A DNA stretch of 64,000 bases from Conus ventricosus (taxonomy: Eukaryota; Mollusca; Gastropoda; Neogastropoda; Conidae). The stretch lies in assembly GCA_018398815.1 (NCBI GenBank), contig CM031626.1, positions 36,408,980 to 36,472,979 of the forward strand, given 5' to 3'. Position 1 is the first letter of the stretch, and every line of letters starts with the position of its first letter. Shown one piece after another: positions 1 through 43,600 of the stretch. Below the pieces are notes generated by a model. The model was given only the letters and a program-made list of their open reading frames with translations, had not been told where the DNA came from and ran no database searches. The translations under genes and the position numbers were made by a program.

Positions 1-3000
1 TTCTCTTCACCCTTGGCACATGGAATGTGCATACCTTCCGGGATAGAAACGATGCAAACAGGCCTCACAGGAGAACAGCTCTAACTGGAAAAGAACTCGA
101 CCGATATAACATTGACGTCGCAGCCCTAAGTGAGACCCGGCTTGCGGGACATGGCAAACTTTGTGAAAGAAGCTCTGGCTACACCTTTGTTGGAGCGGCA
201 GAGGAAGCAAAGAGCGACGAGAGGCTGGTGTCGGTTTTGCAGTGAAGACAGCTCTTGTTGACAAACCTCCAAACGAACTGAACGACACACTGATGATCAT
301 AAAGCCCTTTTTCATTTGGAAAGAAGCACCTGACAATTAGTACCTACACACCGGCCATGATCAACCCAGCGGATGTGAAGAACAAATTCTACAGGGATCT
401 TCACCCTATCATTGCCGCTGTTTTGAAAGCAGACAAGCTCACCATACCAGGTGATTTCAATGCCAGCATTGGTTCTGACAGCAACTCCTGGGAGGTGCCA
501 TCAGCAAACACTGAACAGCAACAGTCACCTGCTACACCAGACCTGTGCTCAGCATGAATTGCTGATCACCAGCACAGGCTTCTACCTCTCTGCCTGTTAC
601 AAGGCATCATCGATGTTTCCCCGCTCCAAGCATTGGCATCTCATTGACTACGCCATTGTCAGGAAGAGGGATAGACAGGGTATAAGTGTCACCAAATCCA
701 TGTGTGGGGCCGAATGCTGGACTGACCACCATCCCATGGTCAGCAACTTTAACATCTGGATCCAACCCAAGAGACGCCTGCAAGGTTTGAAGGCTCAAAG
801 ACGGCTTAATGTCACCAAGCTGAAGAATACCAGAACCAAACAGTTGCTTGTAGACGCTCTGGAAGAATGCTTGGAATCTGCCTCTCTGGACAACCAGAAT
901 GTGAAAGCCAATTGGTCGGCCTTCAGAGAACTGGTCTACAACATTGCTACAGAAATCCCGGGATAACAGCTGCCAAGTAAAACAAGGACTGGATTGATGA
1001 GAACTACGATGACATCCGGCGGCTACTGGATGAGAATTTTCTTCTGCACAAAGCTGGCCTCAGTGACACCAAGTCCACCCCCAAAGACGATGCATGCAAC
1101 AATATACGCAGAACAGTTAAAGATAAACTACAAGAGATGCCAGATACATGGCTGAGCAACAAAGCTGATGAGATTCAAGGATATGCTCACAAGGTTGATA
1201 TGAAGAACTTTTATGATGCCTTGAAAAAAATCTATGGATCTACATCATCAGGATCATCCCCATTGCTCGGCGCTGATGGAAACGCATTGATCACTGACAA
1301 GGAAAAGATCATGGAACACTGGGCAGAAAGCTTCAACAGCGTATTAAACCACCCATCATCTATCAATGGCAACGACATCGACCGGCTTCCTCAAGTGCCC
1401 ACCAACAAAGAAATGGATGAACCAACAACCCTCTTGAAGACTAAGAAAGCGATATTTCAGCTGTCCAGTGGCAAAGCTCCGGGCTCAGACTCCATACCAG
1501 CTGAAATCTACAAAGAACATAGCACAGCTGTGACTGAAAAGCCTCATCATTTGTTTCTTCTTATGTGGCAGCAGGAGACGATACTCCAGGAGTTCAAAGA
1601 TGCATCTGTAATCCATTTGTACAAATGCAAAGGGAACATCCAGGTCTGTGACAACCACCAAAGCATGTCCCTCCTTTCTATAGCAGGCAAGATACATGCC
1701 AGGATTCTGCTGAACCACCGTATAACACACTTTAAGCATGCGCTATTGCCAGAGAGTCAGTGTGGCTTCAGAAAAGACAGAGGAACCATTGACACGGTGT
1801 TTGCTACGAGGCAGCTCCAAGAAAAATGTCAGAAACAAAATGCCGCCCTGTTCTCCACCCATGTCAACCTGACCAAGGCCTTTGGTACTGTCAACAGAGC
1901 GGGCCTGTGGGAGATCAAATTACGGATGCCCACTGAAATTCATGTCTAAGGTGCGGCAAGTCCATGATGTCATGCAGGCCCGAATCCAGGATATCGGAGA
2001 GACATCTAGCCCATTGCCTGTCACTAATGGCGTAGGGCAAGGCTCTATTTCGGCACCAACTCTGTACAGCATCATGTTCTCTGCAATGCTGACTGATGTC
2101 TTCAGAGAAGGAGACGTAGGCATCTACATCAAATTCAGAACAGACGGAAAGCTGTTTAAATTCAAAAGGTTCCGGGCAAAATTCAAGGTTGTGACAGACA
2201 CCATCAGGGACTACCTGTTTCTTGATGAGTGCACTCTTAATACTGGCTCAGAAACAGCCATGTCCAGCATAAATACGTTTTCTGTAGCCTGCACCAACTT
2301 CGGTCTTACCATAAATACAAAGAAGACGAAAGTTCTGCATCAACCTACACTAGAAAGACTCTACGCTGAGCCTAACATCACAGTCAGTGGTATGAGACTC
2401 GCTCTGGTGAGTACAATCACCTTGGCGCCACACTGTGCCAGAACGTCATCATCAACAATGAAGTGAGCATCAGAATGACAAATGCAGGTGCAACCTTTGG
2501 AAGACTACACACCAATGTTTGGAACAGAAGAGACATCACTCTAGAGACCAAATTGAAGGTGCACAGAGCAGTTGTTCCCTGCACACTCTTCTACGCATGT
2601 GAAACGTGGACAGTGCACCAACGGCATGTCAAGAAGCTGAATCACCTCCGCACAACCTGGCTCAGAAAGTTGTCAAACATAAAATGTCAGGACAAAATCC
2701 CAGACACAGAGGTGCTCGACCAAGCAGACCTGCCGAGCATCCACACCATCCTGATGCTGTCTCAGCTTCAATGGGCGAGTCATGTACCTCGCATTCCAGA
2801 CCACTGTCTACCTAAGAGACTGTTCTAAGGTAAGCTGCAACAAGGAAAACATTCCCATGGAGGTAAGAAGGAAAGCTTCAGCTTCAAAGACACTCTCAAA
2901 AACATCCTTGAAAGCATTTAACATCAACCCTGACATATGGGAACCACCTGCTATGGATCGAGCTAGATGGCACTTCACTATCCACAAAGACGCCAATTCA

Positions 3001-3240
3001 TGTGAAGAAAAGAGGACAACTGCGCGCAACAAAAGAGACAGGCAAGAAAAGCCCGCACCAGCAAGCAAGAGGGGGTCTCCCACATTCTCTGCCCAAGCTG
3101 GCACCGCAAATTCGTGCACACATCGTCTTGGTCAGCCACCTGCGTAACACACAAATTATCTCCTCCTACCCCCCCCCCCCCCTCCCCCCTCAACCCCAAG
3201 ATTACCGAGGTGGTTCTCGTCGACTCGACCGACGAACACC
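1..3240 (+). mobile_element. Decayed RTE-like non-LTR retrotransposon (endonuclease plus reverse transcriptase)
   Basis: A LINE polyprotein can be followed across frames. It begins with an AP-endonuclease start (GTWNVHTF near 15-40), then LSETRL near 120-140, GDFNAS near 450-468 and TDHHPMVS near 720-742. A linker (NKADEIQGYA near 1158) leads into the reverse transcriptase: SSGKAPGSDSIPAE (near 1465), LLSIAGKIHARILLN, ESQCGFRKDRGTID, and then VTNGVGQGSISAPTLYS (near 2020). A C-terminal region LKAFNINPDIWE (near 2910) is followed by a remnant of a zinc-finger tail (RAHIVLVSHLRN near 3111). The family is the one often annotated as craniofacial development protein 2-like; RTE-clade placement is from memory. 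The copy is dead: frameshifts near 224, 500, 965, 1925, 2410 and 2825, stop codons, a deletion after GDFNAS, and FLDE at 2218-2229 where the catalytic FADD is expected. It is 5'-truncated or cut by the window edge and ends next to a (TG)n tract. Confidence 0.9.
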
Positions 3241-3246
3241 AAACAG

Positions 3247-3468
<222 letters not shown>

Positions 3469-3588
3469 TTGTTGTTGGTATTGTTGTTGTTGTAATGGTT
3501 GCTGATTTTGCTCCTGTTCTTCTTGAAATCATTGTTGTCGTAGAATTTTCAGAGCACATGTATCAGACTTTTTTTTTATTTCGTGTTT

Positions 3589-35882
<32,294 letters not shown>

Positions 35883-36350
35883 CACTTCATCCATTCGCAT
35901 CTGGTCTCTTCCAAATTCCTTTTGTTCATATTGAAACATTTGGTACCGTTCCTCTGACTGTCAATTCTTTTCATTTGGAATAAGCTCCTGCATTAACTCA
36001 TATACTCCACCTCTCTGTCCTCCCTGTCATCAGACTCGGAAAGTTTGCTCTTCCAGCCTGACTGATATTTACAAATATGCGCTGGTGTTGTTTTGGGGGA
36101 ATATTATACACATTTGGACGTCTGTGTTTATTTATCTGGCATTGTCTTTGTGTGAGAAGTACGGGGTGGATGGAGGGTGGGTGTCAGACAGAAGGGCTGG
36201 AGAAAGGTGCTCATGAACGAGGAGTGGGCGTTTGGCTGTGGAGAGATTTTTTTTTCCCTGTTGTACTTGTTCATTTAGTTTGTCCTTCGATCTGTTTTCT
36301 AGTGTAATGCAAATGCCCAGGGCATTCAAGTTGAATAGGGGTTTAAATGT
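35883..36350 (+). other. Probable 3' untranslated region and flank
   Basis: AT-rich sequence following the stop codon, with no further coding frame. An AATAAG variant lies near 35979. The nearest AATAAA is inside the AAT microsatellite near 36546. Neither can be called as the poly(A) signal from sequence alone. Confidence 0.5.
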
Positions 36351-36357
36351 TCTTTAT

Positions 36358-36483
36358 GATGATAGTGGTTGTGGTGGTAATGATGAAGAAGATGATAGTG
36401 ATGATGATGAAAATAATGATAAAAGTAATAATGATAATAGCAATGATAATAGTAATAATAACAATAACAACAACAGTAATAAT

Positions 36484-36552
<69 letters not shown>

Positions 36553-36650
36553 GATAATAATAATAATGACAATGATTCTAAAAATAGCAATAATAATGAT
36601 GATGATGATGATAATCATACTAACACTAGTAATAGCATTAATGATAATGA
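36358..36650. repeat. (AAT)n/(GAT)n trinucleotide microsatellite
   Basis: Imperfect GAT repeats, then a nearly pure AAT core (about 36478-36560), then mixed AAT/GAT. The open frames of Asn, Ile and Leu runs on both strands are artefacts. Confidence 0.97.
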
Positions 36651-36744
36651 TAACGAAGCTAAGTCACTGTAGTTCAGTTGAGCTTTCTAGCTCAACCAAC
36701 AACAGCAACTATACTATAATCTCTGTTGGATATTAGGATTCCAT

Positions 36745-36798
36745 CAGTCTCACAGATGCACAAAAGGTCTACAGTCTCACAGATGCACAAAAGGTCTA
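36745..36798. repeat. 27-bp tandem duplication
   Basis: CAGTCTCACAGATGCACAAA followed by AGGTCTA occurs twice head to tail. Confidence 0.93.
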
Positions 36799-36827
36799 AC
36801 TGCAAATGTCTTTACTTCTTGGGAGCA

Positions 36828-37310
36828 GTCAACGCCAAAAAGTTTGTAATGGTCATTTCATCATCATTATAAAATGTTGTTTAGACGTATATCATTCATG
36901 TGGTCAGTCCTGTCAACGCCAAAAAGTGTGTAATGGTGATTTCATCTTTATTCTGGACTAAACATTATAAAATGTTGTTTAGACGTATATCATTCATGTG
37001 GTTAGCCCTGTCAACGCCAAAAAGTGTGTAATGGTCATTTCATGTTTATTCTGGACTTAACATTATAAAATGTTGTTTAGACGTATATCATTCATGTGGT
37101 CAGTCCTGTCGACGCCAAAAAGTGTGTAATGGTGATTACATCTTTATTCTGAACTAAACATTATAAAATGTTGTTTAGACGTATATCATTCATGTGGTTA
37201 GCCCTGTCAACGCCAAAAAGTTTGTAATGGTCATTTCATCTTTATCCTGGACTAAACATTATAAAATGTTGTTTAGACGTATATCATTCACGTGGTTAGC
37301 CCTGTCAGGG
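36828..37310. repeat. Minisatellite, unit about 98 bp, 5 copies
   Basis: Units start GTCAACGCCAAAAAGTKTGT at 36828, 36912, 37010, 37108 and 37206. They hold TTATAAAATGTTGTTTAGAC and end at GTCAGGGG near 37305. The first unit is shortened to 84 bp. Confidence 0.95.
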
Positions 37311-38110
37311 GAGACACAACGCCACCAGATGCTCCAGCAACGACGATACGATAGGAAGCCATAGAACATGGTCTGAAACAGCTGTGATGTCACGAGTATG
37401 GAAGGGAGTTTTACGAGATTGAGAGGATGACTGGGAGAGTGCAAGTGTACAGCAGATCTTCCAGAATGGCAAGAATGGCGAGATCGCCCAGGGATCGCCA
37501 GGAAGAGTGGCAAGAGACCAGACGCTGCACTTCAGTTAAGTTCATCAAAACAACTGACCCTGATTGAAGTCGGCATGAAAATTGAATGAAGCAAGCTCCA
37601 ATCTACAAGAGTAGTAGTATGCCATTAAAGCCAAACTCCCATCTACAAGAATAGTAGTATGCCATTAAAGCCAAGCTCCCATCTACAAGAGTAGTAGTAT
37701 GCCATTAAAGCCAACAGCTCCATGGATCTGTCTTTCAACCAGAGTCAGCTCATGAAGGGAATCAAATGGAACAATATGACTGAAAAATGTTTATGTAGCG
37801 TGTTTTCTCTAAATGTCTTGATATATCTATGAGGACACTATGTGACATGTTACATGACTTTGTTTGATGTTTGTAAATACTGTCGCTGTTGTCCAGTGAA
37901 ATACTTTCTTTATGTGTCCCTATTTTTAAAAAAGAAGTCAGGTCATGAAGGTTTGTAGACTCATCGGTCTTTGAATCCATGAAAATGCTCACAACTGCAG
38001 GGGAGAAGGGGACCTAAACCCTGAAGACAGTTGCACAGGTAGCTAGAAATAGTTGCCGCTGGACACGTAAGAGGAGGAAGAAAACTGAACTTCACTGAGG
38101 CGTGTTTTTC
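37311..38110. other. Intergenic sequence with a small repeat
   Basis: About 40-41-bp units ATCTACAAGAGTAGTAGTAT...GCCATTAAAGCCAA occur three times at 37591-37712. Otherwise no feature recognised. Confidence 0.5.
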
Positions 38111-39125
38111 AACTTAAGACAGGTGTCTTATAGCGTACACTGGGTTATTCATCAACTACAAAAAGCACATCTTGAGACGCCCAATCATCCAGGAGGTGCA
38201 GATTTTCATCCTAGCAGCGCCAGAAATATTTCTAACAGCAAAAGGGCATATAGTAGGCCTGGATGTGGCTCACCCCTTAAGAGCCTACGGAGTTCAGTGT
38301 CGAAATATTTGTCTGAAGGCTGTCTCAGAATCTGAGAAGAGACAGAGAGCTAGCGAACCTCAGGGAAATAAAACCCTGAAAGCTCTACAAAGTGCCCCAG
38401 CAAATTAGAACCAGCAAGAAAAAGAGAGATGAAAAAATAAGAGAATCGATTCTTTAAATAGTTCTTTCGGTTAGGCAGAACAATATTCAAGCAGCTGAAA
38501 TCATGGTCTGTGACAGTGGACATAAGACATCCCTGAGCTACGTCTCTCCAAGACATGTTTCTGCCCTCTGACTGAAACATCACTTGAATCCCATGGCTTG
38601 ATGCCACCTGCAGCGCTGAGAAAAAGTTCAGTGACAAGCCACTAGCACCAGAAGAGATAAAGCAAGTGGTTAAGAAAGCCAGATAGTCATTTGGATCTAA
38701 AGGAATACACTGTCGGCTGTGAACGACAAGTCCCAGTATCTCAGAGTGGCTTCACAAACTGACAAGATCAGCATGGAAGACCTAAAAGATGAGTGACCAA
38801 TGGATGACAGCTGATACAGTGTACATTCAATAAGAGCAAAACTTGAGTGACATCAACAGGTATTAAGTGTAAACATTGGAGAAGAAATCTTCCCTGTCAC
38901 GGCAAATAGACTGACTGAGTACCTTACGGCAAATAAGTACTTGGACGTTTCAGACAAGGCAAACAAGGCATCCCGGGATCGTCTGGAACTGTAGAAAATT
39001 CCGCGTTTTGAGAGGCAATCTGAAAGAACTATGACAGAAAATAAAAGGACCCGAAATGACGTGGCTCGATATAGCAATTGCATGTTCGGTTCCACACAAG
39101 ATGATTCAACAATCCCTCGAACTGC
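38110..39125 (+). mobile_element. Decayed LINE, linker and reverse-transcriptase region (family 2, copy 2)
   Basis: The same family as at 22200-25215. KPLAPEEIKQVVKKAR (38635-38685), SDQWMTAD (38791-38814), GEEIFPVTANRLTEYLTANK (38877-38940) and TWLDIAIACSVPHKMIQQS (39060-39115) follow the order of the reverse-transcriptase core, where intact relatives have ISLLSVEGKIFF and LWLDLANAYGSIPHK. Many stops and frame changes. The copy is broken by two minisatellites and resumes at 39890. Confidence 0.7.
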
Positions 39126-39129
39126 TTCC

Positions 39130-39475
39130 CACACACTATGGAAGCAGTTAGACGAATTGCTTCACAAACACAATGGAAGCAGTTAGACGAATTGCTTCCC
39201 ACACACTATGGAAGCAGTTAGACAAATTGTTTTCCACACACTATGGAAGCAGTTAGACAAATTGTTTCCCACACACTATGGAAGCAGTTAGACGAATTGT
39301 TTCCCACACACTATGGAAGCAGTTAGACGAATTGTTTCCCACACACTATGGAAGCAGTTAGATAAATTGTTTCCCACACACTATGGAAGCAGTTAGACGA
39401 ATTGTTTCCCACACAATATGGAAGCAGTTAGACGATTTTTTTCCCCACACAATATGGAAGCAGTTAGACAAATCA
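39130..39475. repeat. Minisatellite, unit 35 bp, about 10 copies
   Basis: Copies of CACACACTATGGAAGCAGTT plus AGACGAATTGTTTCC. The unit begins in the LINE sequence itself (CCCACACACTATGGAAGC at about 39127), so the array seems to have grown from a piece of the transposon. Confidence 0.97.
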
Positions 39476-39504
39476 GTTGCCTTACCCAGGATGAGTTTCA
39501 TTCT

Positions 39505-39825
39505 GAAGAAATAGCGTAGCTGTCCTGTTGAATTTATAATGAAAAAATAACGTAGCTGTCCTCTTGAATTTATAATAACAAAATAGCGTACCTGTCCTGT
39601 TGAATTTATAATGAAGAAATAGCGTAGCTGTCCTGTTGAATTTATAATGAAGAAATAGCGTAGCTGTGCTGTTGAATTTATAATGAAGAAATAGCGTAGC
39701 TGTCCTGTTGAATTTATAATGAAGAAACAGCGTAGCTGTCCTGTTGAATTTATAATGAAGAAATAGCGTAGCTGTCCTGTTGAATTTATAATGAAGAAAT
39801 AGCGTAGCTGTCCTGTTGAATTTAT
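39505..39825. repeat. Minisatellite, unit 36 bp, about 9 copies
   Basis: Copies of AGAAATAGCGTAGCTGTCCT followed by GTTGAATTTATAATGA, with sparse changes (AACG, ACAAAAT). Periodic 12-residue minus-strand frames (39358-39874) are artefacts. Confidence 0.97.
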
Positions 39826-39889
39826 GATCAACCGAAATAGTTACGTTCGCTTTTGTCGACTGAATCATTCCCACAGAGATGAGATGAAG

Positions 39890-40300
39890 TACCAGTCAAA
39901 ATCCTTGCCAAATGGTATGAAGACTCCTTCAAAGGGATACAAACGGCAAAAGAAACCATGCAATTGCGAAGGAAAGCCTGCAGATCACATACCAACGTGT
40001 CCTCAGGGTCAAAACCAAGATCTGGTGTCCGTGGTCCATGCTGATACTGAGGCTCCTCTGGCGATTCGTGATGTGCAGCATTAGCACTGGCACAGCGGAA
40101 GCAAAACCAGCATGTCGTGTCTGTTTTCACTGACAGTGTGTCTACTGTCGCCAAACACTTGGAGTCAAGCTGAAATCCATCCTTGAGGACTGCAGAGCGG
40201 GAGCCACAAGTGTGCACGCCATGCCCGAGGACTCAGAAGACAAAGTTGTGAGGTCAATCCAACACAAGATGAGTGCTGACAGAAAATGGAACAATAACTG
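39890..40300 (+). mobile_element. Decayed LINE, C-terminal part (family 2, copy 2 continued)
   Basis: VKILAKWYEDSFKGIQTAKE (about 39894-39953) fits the VKSLGRWYDxSLKD segment located after the reverse transcriptase in this family. What follows decays quickly. Confidence 0.5.
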
Positions 40301-40349
40301 AGGCAGTTGATGCATGACAATCTCGAGATCTGATTTAATAGTAGGCACA

Positions 40350-40665
40350 CAAAAACCAGTATGTGTTTGTGTGTTGGGGTGTGTGTGTTTTGGTGGTGTG
40401 GTGTGTGTGTGTGTGGGTGTGTGTGTGTGTGTGTGTTTTGGGGTGTGGGGTGTGTGTTGTGTGTTGCAAAATGTGTGTCTGAGGGTGGTCATGTATTTTG
40501 TTGTGTGTTGTGTGTGTTTGTGTGTGGTGTGGGTGGGGTGTGTGTGTTGGTGTTGTTGTGTGTGTGTGGGGTTCGAACAGAGAGAGCCCACGAGGGAGAG
40601 AGAGAGAGAGAGGAGAGAAGGGGAGAGAGAGAGAGGGGAGGAGAGAGAGAGAGAGAGAATACGAA
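40350..40665. repeat. Degenerate (GT/GGGT)n and (GA)n tracts
   Basis: GT repeats with many extra G and T bases (40360-40575), then GA repeats with G runs (40585-40660). Unlike other microsatellites in the window, these are full of homopolymer irregularities, and they mark the entry to the aberrant region. Confidence 0.85.
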
Positions 40666-43600
40666 TACAATACAATGTTTAATCATTTTAAAGGGCCCAA
40701 GGCCCCATTCTGAGGGGGCATACAATTGAACACAATAAATAAAAATTAAAGGTACCATAAAAAAAACAATGTAAAAAATTCATGAGAAAAAATTAAAATT
40801 CCCATCGTTAGATGAAATTTTTGGTAGCAGACCAATCTTTTCTTGCTTCATATACATTTTCAGCCAAATTGGAGAGGAAAATGTTTTTTTCTTGTCGACA
40901 ACAGAAAATACTAACCTGAAAGACAGGGGTGGGTAAAAAAATTTTTTGGTGGATAAATTATATTCTGAGATTAGGTATGCGGGCAACAAAAACAAAACTT
41001 TAAAATTTTCATCTTCCCTTGCTAAACCCAAAAACGGCAATAAAAATTCGATTTCCCGGCAGGGTTGGAATATCTTAAACAAATGGCAGGAAATGCCCAA
41101 GAGACCCAAAATCTAAATTTAGCCAATGTGCTCATAATTATTGATTCTTTTTTAAAGGTAAAAACAGGGGTTTCTAACTTTGATTTGTTTTGGGAAATGT
41201 CGGGTATTGTTTTGAATCATCGCTAAAGGGTTGACATTTTCATCCCAAGTCCTGCCCTTCTAAAAATAAATTAATCCTATCTTTAAAACTTTTCAGAAAA
41301 ACCCTAGATACGCCCCCGAACACCCGGGTTTAATCCCAAAAAAATCCAAACCCATAAGAATTTAAACACTGTTTTTCCTTGGAAGCCCATGTTTTTTTTA
41401 CCATTATTTTTCTAAAAACAACAACTTTCTGTGTGCTTTAAAAGGTTCCTATTTTCACCTTTTCGGTTTTCAGCTTAAAACCAAATTTTTTAATGCATTT
41501 TACTATGATTTTTAGAAAAATTTGGGATACCTTCCTTTTTCCCACCAAAAACCATGCCCATTAGGAGTTCTGATGCCCAATTTTTTAAAAAAACGCTTTA
41601 ATTAATAAATAAACTTTTCTCTATAATTACCCCTTATTCAAAAACCCCCAGATCTCAGCTCCAAAACTGAAAAATTTTGGTTTGTTTGGGGAGTAAAAAC
41701 CCTTTGAAAAAACACAAAAATGGGGTTTAAAAATCTAATTTATCCCAAAATGTGAAGGAAAAGCTATTCTGCTTTTTTGGGTTTTCTTTTTTACAATATC
41801 TTGGAATGCAAAATTAAAACAAGGTTTTTTTGGGTGAATTATTTTCCCCAAATTTTTTATACGCTTTAAAACCCCAACGACTTTTTTTTTTCTTCCCGTA
41901 AGTCCATCTCTCAGTCTGCGCTAAGTACCCTCCCTTCCGAAATAAAAATAATATTAGTTTTAAATCATTTTAAAATTTTTAAATTTCCCAAAGTCTTTTT
42001 TGTGCTGAATGAAAAACTATTTATTTGGGTCGCGGGGGCCCCAAAATTTTACCGTTGGGGGACGGTAATAAAATGTAATGGGCAAAAAGCGGGAAAAAAC
42101 CCTTTTCTATAACATAAAAATTTACCCCCTTTTTTTCCCTTTTCAATTATTTCAAATGAAAAGTTCTTTATAAATTTAAAGAAACAATTTTGGGCTAAAA
42201 CTTAACCCTCCCTTAAACCCCTCGAAAAACACATAAAGCAAACAGGATTTTTGTCCGACCCTTATTTTTGGGCTTTTATTCTTTTTTAAAATGCTCTTTC
42301 CCACTTCGATTTAATTTCCCTTTTAATTCCATTTTTCATAAAAAATTGGGCCATAAAAGTTTACGAGGGGATAAAATAAAAGGCCTTTTCAAACCCCAAA
42401 AAATTGCAACATAAAATTTTTTTGATTACTTACAAACTTTTTTTGAATCGCAGGTAAAGTGAAAAAAGGGTCAATTTTTTGAGTAACCTTTTTTTTGGAA
42501 CCCCCCCGATGTTCACCTTTATATTGTTAAATGAACCCACTCCCCAAATTTTTCTATTAAATAACAAACCCTATAAAATTTACTACAAATATTACTAAAA
42601 TGAAAACCCCCATAATTGTTCAAAATTTATTGACCCCCCTTTCTTAAAAAAAAGGTTTAAAATCAAAAGTTTATCTCCAGCTGTCAGGATATTTTCCAGA
42701 ATAAAAACAGAAAATTTAAAAACAGCTTTACAAAGAACTAAAATTTATATTCACTAGAATTTTAAAAAAATTCCCCCAAATTTTCCTTTGGGCCCCAGCA
42801 GATTTCCCATTTTTAAATTTCCTTATACAAGCATATCTTTTCCCTTAAATTTTTTGGTCTGTCATGAAATTTTACACTTTTTTTTCCTTTTCTCTTAAAA
42901 TCAAATTTTCCTCCATACTGTCATTTCATAACCCAACTTTTTCCCACAAATTTCTAAAATGTTCATCCCTTTCATACATAGAAATGTTTTTTAAAGGTTT
43001 TTGATCTTTTTTCTTGAATTTTTAAAAAGTTTTTCCAAAAAAGATTTTTGACTTTTGGTTTTGAATTCACCAATTTTTTTAACCCAATCGGTCTTTTTAC
43101 TCCTTCTTTTTTCCCTCTTATTCAAGTTCTTGTATTCACGCCTTGCAATACAAAAATGGAACCTGTTTTCTTACGTGCGTTTTCCTAAATATTCTAAAAA
43201 AATCTAACCTTTTTGGGTTTTTTAGACTTTTTTCCTTTTCTAGTCATACCTTTTTTTCTGTGTGAGGGTTTTTATTTGCGGGTATTCTTTTTTTCCCCAT
43301 GTTTTTTGCTTTTTCTTTCAAGGGAATATTAAATTGATTTATTGCAGCTTCATTGACCCCGACATGTATAAAGTTTTCCCCTACCTGATAACTTTTTCGC
43401 CCCCTTTTTTTTGTACTAATGGAAAAAGGGAGAATTGTGAGAAAAAATTTGGGCCCCCAAAACAATATTTAAAAAATTAAACGGGGCACTTTCAGCATAT
43501 GATTTTGGGGTTGAAACACATCTTGTCACTTTTTTTTAAATTTTACATAACAAAAGGGGTAGGGGGGTCAGTTTCCCAAATTTTCCAAAAAAATTTTTAA

